The translations under genes and the position numbers were made by a program. A DNA stretch of 64,000 nucleotides from Solenopsis invicta (lineage: Eukaryota; Arthropoda; Insecta; Hymenoptera; Formicidae): positions 17,442,405 through 17,506,404 of the forward strand of contig NC_052664.1 in the NCBI RefSeq assembly GCF_016802725.1, read 5' to 3'. How positions within the stretch are numbered: position 1 is the stretch's first letter; each line of letters opens with the position of its first letter. Positions 12,901 through 24,900 of the stretch are shown piece by piece. Under the pieces are notes generated by a model. That model saw only the letters and a list, made by a program, of their open reading frames with translations, did not search any database and had not been told where the DNA came from.

Positions 12901-15900
12901 GAGTCAAAATAAATTTCAAATATATTAGGATGTCTGCACGATGGGATTCAATATGGCTCGGGGTCGGCGATGATGGGCTCGCGCCGATGCGAGTATTGCT
13001 ACTGCATATCCGGCACGAGGAGATGCGTTCGACCCAAGTGCCTGCTACCTCTACCGGGATGCACCCCGCTGTACGCGCCCCATTCCTGCTGCCCGGTCGC
13101 CTATAACTGCACCCGTGAGTGTACTTTTATCACGGCGACGTCGCGAGTTACTTAAAGTACCTTACCAATGGCCCTCCTTATTTCTTTTCAAGACCACCAT
13201 CCGTCCACAATGGCGCCGGTATCGGGAAACGGTGAGTTCAAATTGTTGTCATTTACGAGCTAGTCCGCTTAACTGAATTCGAGGAGGCGGATGACGCCAG
13301 TCGAGAAATTTCCCGGAAACTCGATAGCGCGATCGAAAGCTTCGTGCTGTTGCGCAAATATACGTTGACCTGCAGTTTTTAGCGTGTCCAATAAAACGGA
13401 ACATAAGGGATATAAATATAATGTAAAATATTATTTTTATTTTGATGATTAATTAATGTATACGAAAGATATACGAGTAGAAAACATTTTTTAATTCCTA
13501 TTGAAACGGGAGCTTCATTCTGCGTAAGAGCAAACACAGTTCTTTCAATATACAAATGGACCGCCAACAGAGATAGCGTAACGTGATTAAATGTGATACG
13601 ACGAACAAATGGAGATTATTTTACATTTTACAATACATTGGCATCGTGTATGAGCGAGTAGCTTATTAAAGTCCGCCCGTGGGAGTAGAAAACTTGAAGA
13701 AAATCGGGGCTATTAGGGATTATTCCGAAATTTACCGCCGCGCGACTAAAGCTCTCCGCCGAAGCACGCTCTCGAAAGTTGTGATGAAATGTGTAACTTA
13801 ATAACGAAGAGTTACTGCTGACGTTATATCACTCCGCGACACTTGCTCCACAAGGATTCTACCTCCAGATAGCCGACGAGGTTCATTTAATGCTGGGTCT
13901 CATCGCCCGGCGGTTTAAGCTGTAAGTTACAAGAAAATACCGCGATGACGTGCAATTTTTTAAAAGCAACGTATGTAAATATTTTAAAGCGAGCGCACGA
14001 CATTGCAAAGCAATTATCCACTCAACACACTTCATCCGAGGGATGTCGCATGGATGTCCTATGCAACGTTCCTTGGATGGAGAAGCGTCACATGTGCTGT
14101 GTAGATATATTTGGTTTAATCCTTTTGTATCTGATGGGACATACGTCTCAATCCTTCAAAAATTCATGCCCTACACAAAAATAGAGATAGCGACTTCCTC
14201 TTGGGTTTCTTTCAAAGTTGAAGGGTAGAACTATTCACAAAAAATCAACGTCATTGTATCCTCTGGATCTGCATAGCTCAAAAATGGAATAATAATGAAA
14301 AATGCATGTATCTTTCACATAAATTAAGATTGCGCGTTTTCCGTTTCTGAGTTTATTTTGAAAGTCAACACGAGGACTATATAAAAAATCGCTACTTGAT
14401 TTTAAAATGCCGGATTCAACGTGGCAGACTAAAATGCTAAGTTTTCTTATTTTCACGTGTAAGTTAGTATATTATAGGTTTTTGAAGTTGCTTATAAATC
14501 TGCAAAATAGAATTTATTAGACGTCAGTTTAGAAGCCAAGATAGGAGACGCGCGAATCTGTAGTAAAAATTCCAAAATAACAAATGGCGGATTTAATACA
14601 GCGGACCGTTTCGTTGAAGTTTGATTCGCTATTTCGAATTTTGAAATTTGGATTATAGTATTCACAATCGGCAACTCTACAAACCTTTAGTAAGACATGA
14701 ATTAGATGCTAATTAGTCCTAGAAAAATGTTGGGCACGGAAAAGTATAGTCACCATAATAATTATAAAAATTAAGATCCCGAAGATTCTTAAAACGAAAA
14801 TCTACTTTAAATAAATTAGATTCGATTTTCTTTAATTATTCTAATTTTAAAGCGTTCATAAAGTGGCCTCAACACTGAAGCTCTCGATCCTTTCGCTCGA
14901 TCCTGTCGGTGTTTGTGGTTTCGAGAAAAACGCGCGACCTCGGTACGTACACCCTGTACATGAGGGTGAACGTACCGATATCCCCCAAGGGTGAACACCG
15001 AAGGAATCGTCTCTGGATTCTCTCGTTATGGGGTCCGACAGCTATAGAGAAACGTGTAACGCGATAAAGAAGAGTCAGTAGGTACCTCCCGACACTTTGC
15101 TCCGGAGGGAAACTGCTAGCCGGCGCTCCGGATAGCCGAGGTAGCCGTTCATTTAACGCCCGGTTTCACCGCGACCGATTAAATTTAAGCCGAGCTTAAG
15201 TCTCGGTCGCTACGATGACGCCACGGCTGTCACTGGCTGCCAGGACATTCGGGGATGGCTTAATTTTAAACTGGCACCGCCGGAAACCACCCCCGTCGAG
15301 GGGTGGGCGCTGTTGCGGGCTTGCCGTCGCGATGACTGACCATGAAGTCGGTAAATAACGATTCGAACCACGGCGGTTCGTTAATTCTCGTGGATGGGCA
15401 AACATCCTCGAGGTCATCGCTCGCCAGAACAAGGCTGTTACGAGCTAACATGACGACGCCATCAAAAAAGCGAAGTTACGCTTTACCTCTGGAGCATGTA
15501 GCTCCACTCAAACAAGATAAATCTTTCAGAGAGGCTAGAAATATGCGATCCCCTTTATATTCCTAAACGCTAGACTCAAAATTTAGATCGAGATCTTACA
15601 TGAACAATCTTACATGAAAAAAATAACAGTTTTACTGCAGTAAGAATTTAACTAAATACCCATCAGAAAATAATTTTGTGTTGGACCATCAAAATAATTA
15701 TACAAAATGCTCCGACATGATAATATTGCTGCAAAAGGTTTTGATATTCTAACAATCAACTTAAACAAAATATAACTTTTTTAACAATTTATTTTTAACA
15801 TAATTACTTTTAGATTTGTTTTGGTGGAAAAATTTTATACAAATTAAAAAAATGCTACAAAAGTCTACAAGAAATGCTAATTGGAGCACTTTTGTTAATT

Positions 15901-18900
15901 TTAGTATTTAAATAAATGTGTTTACAAAATATGTGTTTACAAAATGTGTTTACAAAAAAATAAATATTTCTACGAAAAGAATCCAATTTGTACAAATTTC
16001 TATTGTTAATAGAACGTTATACTTATTCATAGAAATTTTTTCGGCAAACTAAGCTACTTAAAAATGCGTAGAATGTTGTAATTTGTAGCAGTACACAGTT
16101 TCACCGAAAAATACATAGAAATCACAAAATCGACGCACTGCAAAAATGCAAAAATTTACAAAAATTTAAAAAAGCGTTCCAATTCTGGCAGATTTTTATA
16201 GCATATCTTAAATTTGCGTAGAATTTTTTAGAGAATTTTTTCCGCCGAGAAAAAATATATCCATTTCAGCAAAATCGTTTTTTTTCCTTTGTACAATTAT
16301 AATTTTACAAATTATAAAACTTTTACTTGAGACTTGAATGCGCATTCAAATAATAAGCAGCCCTATGTCGTTTCCGCTTTCTTCGCGCTATCGAAGTTCT
16401 AGAAATCTGAATATTCCCGGAACGGAATGTCCGAAAATTCGGACCTCGAATATCCGGATGTCCGCGCCACGCAGTATTTATTTTCTGCGCGAGCGGCGGA
16501 AAAAATTTACGCGGAGGCCGAGTTTCCACACTTGCATTCTCACACGGCTCTCACACGGCATGCACATGATCGTCCAGGATGTCGCGTGGGCGAGCGCACT
16601 TACGTCGAGGGCGAGATGGTTCGCGACATCGAGTGGAAGGCCGCATGCGACAATTGTTTCTGCGCGATGGGCGCCATACGGTGCGTTCCGCTTGCGTGCG
16701 CTCCACCTCTCCAAGGCTGCAGCCCGATCGTGCGAGAAGGACAATGCTGCCCGTCCACCTACAACTGCAGTGAGTTTCACGCAAATCCGCATCGGGATTG
16801 TCCCACGCTCGCGCCCCGCCCGGCAGTTCACGCCCGGATTGTGTTTTCCGCTGAATTAATCGCGAAATTCCTTGGTCGAGAATATTGCCTTTCATTTTCA
16901 GACCATTATTAAATATCGGGGAGGAGGGGGAGGGGCGGGAGGAAACGCGATACTGGAAAACATCGAAATACGAGACTATTAACGTCGTGATGCTTTCTGT
17001 AATATTCTGGTAGCAGATTTTTCACGAGAAATATACAATGTAACAAATAAAAAAAAAGTAAGTACAAACTTACTTTTTTTCGTAGTTAAAAAATCATTTA
17101 ATTAAAATGAAAACCATTTTTTTTCCCCCGATGCGTGCGTTCTCATTATATTCCCGAACTCCGGGATGTTTCACTTGCGTGTATCTCTATTACGCGAATT
17201 TTGGAACTTGCATGAATTTAATTCTTTAACTTGATCCTCGAGCCTTCAGATTTTTCATATGTGCTGTTTATTTTTAGAAATAATCGGCTTTTATTCAATA
17301 AGAAACCAAACTCTTTTTCTTTTACACGCATATTTTCGAAATATTAGTTTTTCCGGTGCATACGTGACTATGGTAACAGATCGCTGAATTGAGTCTCGCT
17401 CGGTTAAGGTTCGGTGAAAAATATTTTACTGAAAGCGAAAATATTTATTTGATGTATGCCGATGCGCGAGAATAACGAATGCCAACGTCAACAAAACAGC
17501 GTCTCGTTTTCGAGTTTGGAAATATTTCATTCGGCGTCCCCGCGCGCTCGCAAAAGGAAAATAAAATATTTCGGTCTGGCTCCCGCGCATAAGCGAATTA
17601 AACACACCGATTCTTGGACGCGAGAAACGTCTGCGAATTAAAGGGGGATTTAATTTCCGCGCGAGAACGTTGATTCGATATAGTCAATATGTCAGCTTTG
17701 CGAGCCATCGATATTTTAATAGCCATCGATATTAATATTCGGCAGATAGAAATATATATCTGCCGAATGAAAATCGGCCAATCACCTGCAAAACATCAAC
17801 TTAAAAGCACTTTTTTTTTAATCCATTAAAAAACGTTGCAGACATTTCCGTTATAGTAAAATAAAAAAGAAACATGGTTCGATTGTGTACCATTTTGATG
17901 AATATTTTGTTTTCAAGATACACATACATACACACATACACACGAGTCGCTCAGACATGCTCCCTGTATTCTTAGTTATTATTAATTTGATCAATATGAA
18001 ATATCTATTCAGAATTTGCTGGGTTAATCCCCTTTAATGTATAATTTCTGTATTTTTCAAACTTCAATAATGAAGAGAGATTAATTGGAAACGAAATATT
18101 GTATCATTTAAATTCAGCGAAAAAAAATTGAATTTACTAGCCACGTAGCACATTAATTATATAGATTCGTTACTAATTAAAATTCTTCGCGATAATGCAA
18201 TTAATGTGCAAGAATATACTTTGATATAAATTTAACATCTACGATTTTTTACTTATAATTAAAATTTATATTTTATATATAATTCGTTTATTATAATTAA
18301 TATGCTTGATTAACGCAGACACGTCTTTCGATGAGGGAAACACAAGCCGGATCAAATTTGTTGTAAAAAGAACACGCTTTTTCGCGAGCTTAATTATTAC
18401 TCATACATACGCTGAGAGAAAAACAATATCTAAAAACAAAAAATTTTATTGTACTTAACATAAAAAGAAATTATTTACTCAGTGTCCTAATAGCTTATTT
18501 ACTTCCATTCAAGTTAAAAATTTCTTAATTAAAATGTTTATGTAAATAAAATGAAGAAATACTTTTTAATCGAGTAATTTTTCCTTGCGGTTCTAGGAAA
18601 AATAGATTGCTATTTTTATATTCAAGATGATCAGATTTTTTAAGAAAACAATTTATAAAATTATTATTATTAATGTGAAAAATGTAAAAGTACAGAATTA
18701 TGTACTTAAGAAAATATGTCGATTTATACTTAAAAATAAATATTTACTTAAATAAAACAAACAAATATTTGCATCAAAATATATGGTTATAAGAAAATCT
18801 ATTTCTTTCGTAAAACAAATTTTTCTCTCAGTATACGCATATTACAGAAATATTTTTCTTAAATAAGATTTAAAGGATTAAAAGGAAAAATTAAACATTC

Positions 18901-21900
18901 AAGGTGGCAGCATTGAAGTAAAGGCCACCCAAAACTACGCATCCTACGCCTTCGTCAGCAAGGACTACGCCAAGTTCCGCAAGGAGACTAACTTTTTCGT
19001 ACGTTTGCTCATCTTCTTTTATTCTTCACTTGTAGAAACATAAATTATCGCGTCGACTTTTTGGGCGAGTTCCGCTAAATAGTTCTAACTGCTCTAAATA
19101 AGCTTACTATCCTAAATCCCAAAGTTACCAAATAGTAGGAACATGCTCATGGGATCGAGAGAAGTTAAGGGGAGGTGATTTATGTAGTCGGCGGAATTTA
19201 ATCAATGAAATCTACCCGAAACATTGATTATAAACGCGTTAGACATTCGACTTAGTTCAGGAATTTGGAATGAAGCATACCTTATTGAACACGTAGCACG
19301 ATACGAGTTTCCGATCGGGCGACGACATATCTATTATGGATGTGTTGAGTTATTATTAATGGGTAGCGTCGTTTTAGTACAGAATACCACTTATGGAGAA
19401 TTCGAATCTCGCGAGATACACGGGAATCTACTCAGACAATGGAAACAACGGCGGTGGATTCCGAGGGTTCGTCACAAACTTGGATTCTTGAACGAGCACG
19501 TCAATCGCGAGTCAATACTAAAGAGATCACCGGATCTCACTGTTCCAATTTCCAAGAGAACATTTTATAATTCTGCTTGTATAACAAACTTGTAAAAATT
19601 GTTCACGAAATTTATATTTTTTAACATTTAAAAATTTTTGTGCCTCTATCTTGATTTATTAAATTAATCTTTCTATATATAAAAAAAAAACAAAAAAAAC
19701 AAAGTTTATTCAGAGGTGTTCAACATTTATTAAAATATATAAATTAAAATTACATATTATTATAAAATTTTATCGCACACTTATATAAATTCAAGCTTAA
19801 TATGCGTGTTTCTAAAGATTTTTAATTGAATGATTTGTAATGCGTCTATTTGCATTGCCAATGTATATATAGTGTTCCAATATCGAAAAAATTAAGTATT
19901 CAATTGAACTCGAGATGCCCGATTAAACTAGGCAAAAAGCATTAAATTGACTCGGTCGATTGAAAATACAAGTAGGTTTTGAAACGCATGTGTATAGAGA
20001 GTTTATAAGAAACAGAGATCCTTCTGTTAAGAGATCCTAATCTATTTACGGTACGCGAGCCTGTCATTAATTGTTCAGCCTGCGATTGATCAATCTACGA
20101 ATCCGCCCGTCGAAGGACGAGGTCACAGAGTGGTTGAGGAACGGATTAGCACCAGCACGATCGATCTCGAGGAGGACTCATCTGTCGCCACCTACTCGAC
20201 CGCTTGGCCCTCGACCATGGAGACCGACATCATGGACAATGAAATCTTGATAGGGACGGTAGACTATAAATCGACCTTGGAAGTGACGACTGCCGCAACT
20301 TCAGCGACTGAGGTGCTAATATATATATATGATAATTCACATAAACCTTCACGGTCTATCTATCTATAAAAATTACAGCTCGTTAAAAATTTTTGAATAA
20401 GTGGCACAAACAAGTAAATTCTTATTTATCGTATTTTTTTTAATTCATACACAGAAAAAAAAATTAATATCAAATCAACAATCATTGTTTCATATATAAG
20501 CAAAAATATTAATCTTCTTCGAACAATTTATAATCTTAAACAGACACGATTTGCTTACATGAAGAGAAAAATTTTCGTGATGTAAGCAAATTATGTCTGT
20601 TTAAGATTATAAATTCTTCCAAGAAGATTTTATATTCTTGCTTATATATGAAACAAAGATTGTTGACTAGATACTAAATTTTTTTCTGTGTACGTAATAG
20701 ACTTCATAAATTACATGCAGTAGATAAATAATTAGCTAACTCATATAAAAATCTAATTTGAATTATTGATATGCTTTAACGTGTATATAAATAAGGTAAG
20801 TGTATATAAATAAGGTAAGTGCACCCTATACAGTTTAGTACCCAATATGGACTATTTACTGTTTCTAAGTAGTTGCATGACGAATTACATAACGCTAATA
20901 TATTGTACAAGCTGTTAATGTGACTTGATGGCAACAGTTGACTGCTCAGTTTGTGTATTCTATTATTGACAGTGAAGTCTACTCTAAAGTAGAATTTTCT
21001 TCATTATGTTTCTTATATTTCATGGGAAAGTTATAGGAAAAATAGAAAAATATTGCAAACCCTAAGCAGACCATATAATAGGTCCAGTTACCTTATTTTT
21101 TAAATAATTATAAATAATATAAACGAAACAAACATTAAATGGGATATTTTTTTCCTGTTAGTCTCAATAAAAACATTACAATTCGTCGGAGTGCAATTTT
21201 TTATCATTTTAATGCGTTACTGCTTTCTTCAGTTCGCGAAAGCATAAATGAGATCATAAACCAATCCGTATAACGATTATTTGTTCGTCAGTTATCGAGT
21301 AACACTGAATCGACAGTATCATTCGAGTCGACACTGGCGTCCACCAAAGACGCTGATTCCATTACTGGTTCCTGCACGATGTGCTTAACGAACACGTTCA
21401 CGGACTCGACGCTCATAACGACGGAGGATCCATCCGGCACGGATGGCTCGACGATCTCGTTGTCAGAATGGACGACGGTGCTTTCCGAATTAATGCTCGA
21501 TAATGGAAATGATGAAAACGAGGGTGCCGGCGGGGATGAAAACAAAAACGCGAGCGAAAACGAGGAGCGGAATAAAGACGAGGCTACGGAGAGAGGGACA
21601 ACGGTAGAGGAGAAAGCGGATATAAATGAGAAAAATAAAGCTACGATGCATCCTTTCACAGTTTCGACGAATGCCGGGGAAACGTTCATTCCCGGCGAGA
21701 AATTTTCCGAGAACTCTACACTCATTAAGGTAACGAAAAGAGGAATAATAATTTGAATTTTCATGCAAAAATAATAGATGCCAATGAGATAGTTCCCTAA
21801 AGTTGGTAAGAAACAATCACAAAGTTTCGTAAATTCGAATCATATAGAAAACATAGTTTTATACTAAAAAAATATTATTTCGGCATTGAATATTTTTGAT

Positions 21901-24900
21901 TACGATAAAAATTTCCAAAATTATGACAAAATATTATCTTGTACTTTTTTTATAAAATATCCTTTTGTTAATGAAGAAACAAGATTATGAATAAAGAGAT
22001 AATGATAATGAGAGATGTCTTTTCTTTTAAAATCAAGAAATAATGCAAATTTTGATAGATTTAACTTACTTTGCAAAAACAAAGACTTGCATGTAAAAAC
22101 TATTTTTAGAGTTAATTTTATAACTTTTAAAAATTTGGATTTAAAATTTTTTATTTTTTAAAACGATCTGAAAACAAAATCTTACAGATTAACGAATTTG
22201 ATGGCAAATCTGATTACTTACTTTTTTTTTGCTTGTATTCGCATATATTTGTTAAATATAAAATACGTATAGTTGCTGAAAGCTTATAAAAAGAAGCAAG
22301 TGCGTTATGATTAAACACGGGTGTGTGATATAGAGAATGGAGACGATCGGTAAGAGACCAGTCACCAGTCCATCGTCGACGATACTCATGCCGGACGACA
22401 TCCTCGTGATGAACGTGACAGTCAAGACGAATGTCTCGGTGGGTCATATACAAGGTGTCACGATAAATCCAATTAGGTCCATTCCGCCCGACATTGAGGC
22501 CATCCTGAACATCACTCATCGAGAAAAAGGCGAGGATTATGACTACGACTATGGCGAACGACTTCTGCCGCCGTCGCTGCCGAACGTTAGGTGACTATTA
22601 TCATATCTCGATCCATCATCTTCTATTCTCGTGATTTGACACTGGACAACCTCCGCTCGCGGGAAATGCGTGAAGGGTATATAATCGTCTTTTTTTTTAC
22701 AAATTTCATAATTGCAATATTTTTAGAATGCATGAAAGTACCCAGCAGGTGCAACGTTGCGCAGTCGATGTAATCGATATAGCGCGTTTTATTTCTTTTT
22801 ATTAGCCGACACGATGTGCAATCAATTTTTCACGCTTATAACGGAACCGCTTTTTTGCGAGTTTTGTTGGCCGGGAATACTGCCGCGAATTAAATTGAAA
22901 TCGTTTGTCGAAAACAACTGATTGATACCGATTTACGTCGGTTATATTTTTAACGGCAGAAAAAGTACAGCGCTTTTTTACATTGTATCATTTTCACACA
23001 AAATTTATCTAAAACACACACACACACTTTTGTACACAATTATAATTAAAAGGAAGATAAGTAATTCTTCGAGGAACTAATTTTATTTCTTGAAATTCTA
23101 TTAATTTCTTTTGTGTGTATATATGTATATAAATATATTTGACTATTAATTTAAAAGTTAATTAAAACTGTTAAGTGTACCTTTACTGATTCGCTGCCTT
23201 TGGTTTTATAACTCTATTTTTAAATTAAATATTTTTTTTCTTTTTGCGGTTATAAATGTGGATCTTCACGTTTTCAAAACATTATACACCTTAACGAAGC
23301 AGGGGATATAATTGCAGACATCAGCAAAGAATACGATGAGCGTCTGAAAAACAGCATTTGTGACACTGCATTTTTTCGCATTTTATTAAAAAAATTATGC
23401 TGTTGAAGTTGCACTGAAATTATTTGTTTTATTCTGGACAAATATTTATTCTGTGTTGGTTCTGCGATGCTCATAAAACGTGCAAGAAGTAGTATCAAAG
23501 TTTTCGGAATAGAGATTTTATTTTGCAACTCGGCAATATTTGGCCACATGCCGCAAAAAAAGATGAAAGATGTCATTTATGCTTTAGATTAGAAATTCTC
23601 TTTCATGTGGATTTTTCCCCAAATTTAGTTCCGTCGGACGACCACCTGTCCCAGTCCCAACATTTTTGTTAATACATTTTTAAAAATAGAAAGAGGTCTT
23701 TTGGAAATGTTGTTGACTCAAAACCGCCAACTTTTTCTGCAAGAGTATTCGTTAACTACTCGATAAATGGAACAGTTATAACAAATAATGAAAAGTATTT
23801 CAAACATTAAAATTCTATTTGATTTTTTGTGAGTTTTATGAAAACTGAGTTTTACGAAAAAAGGTACCAAATTAAATTTGTACATCTAATATTACTGAAG
23901 TTCTTTTGTAGCTATGTCTATCACATACAGGAAAAGTAAATTTTGCTATTGTAGGATAATACCATTTGTGGCGGCAGATGCGTTGGTGAAAGATAAGGAT
24001 GTACCCTCGTCTGAGGCTAGATATCCTCCTGGTTCAGTTGTAGTGCCCCCTGAACTACAACCGACCGATACTTCCGGCTTCTATGATATTGCAACACAGG
24101 AGAACCGATTTAGCCCACCCGTAGAAACTGAAGGTATTTTATGACTCTTTATAAGAAATTCAAATGAATAGTCTAGACAAAAAAATATGCAAATAAAATA
24201 TTCCCTAAAGGCAAGCTAAATATATGTACTTGAAAGCAATTTTTAATTTCTTTTCTTATATTTTTATGTTTCTTCTAGGATGTAGGTATTAGTATTTTTA
24301 AAATAGTTTGAATCGTGTAATTGGATAAAAAATCAGATTCTATATCGTTGTTTCGCTACTTTAATATGATTAATCAATTTTAATAAAAATCCTGTCATTC
24401 GCAGTATTTTCTAACTAAATAATAAGCAACAGATCTTTGTTGGTAGGTGGTTTTGTACCTAGAGAGCCGCCATACTTCGATGTACCTTACCGCTCCACAG
24501 ACTTAAATCTAGAGATCGGTACTGGAGTTACTGTAGTGCCACAAATTACGAATCTACATCAAAAGAATAATGGTATTTTTAATTAATTGTTTATCTATTA
24601 AAAATTTAATAAATCAAATAGCAATAGAACTATAAGTCATTAATTGGTTTGTTTTATCGAACTAGATTTATCCAATAAATGTCACTTTGAAGATATGGAG
24701 TATCGCCACGGTGAGATCTTGCCACGCGCCGCTTTTTGCATAATCTGCATGTGTTATTACGGAGAAGTCGTCTGCTCCTCGGAAAAGTGTCCGCCGTTAA
24801 AAATTGGTTGTCGCAGAATCAATTCTGAGGAGAAATGTTGCGGAAAAATCGTTTGCGGTATATTTTATATCGTACAAATATATTGTATACGATATCAATA

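Larger units (their letters stand above)
20313..21291. other. Tenectin-like intron carrying two mobile elements
   Basis: Holds family A MITE copy 3 (20448) and the aaataaggtaa TIR element (20791). Otherwise AT-rich with nothing seen. Confidence 0.65.

Noticed and set aside
16478..16895. Overlapping minus-strand frames of 114-117 codons
   Set aside because: Shadows of the GC-rich VWC 3 exon on the + strand.
19224..19595. 123-codon + frame in a tenectin-like intron
   Set aside because: No motif, AT-type codons, and it lies inside a phase-consistent intron.
21288..21764. 158-codon minus-strand frame
   Set aside because: It is the mirror of the low-complexity acidic tenectin-like exon, which has splice borders and phase support on the + strand.
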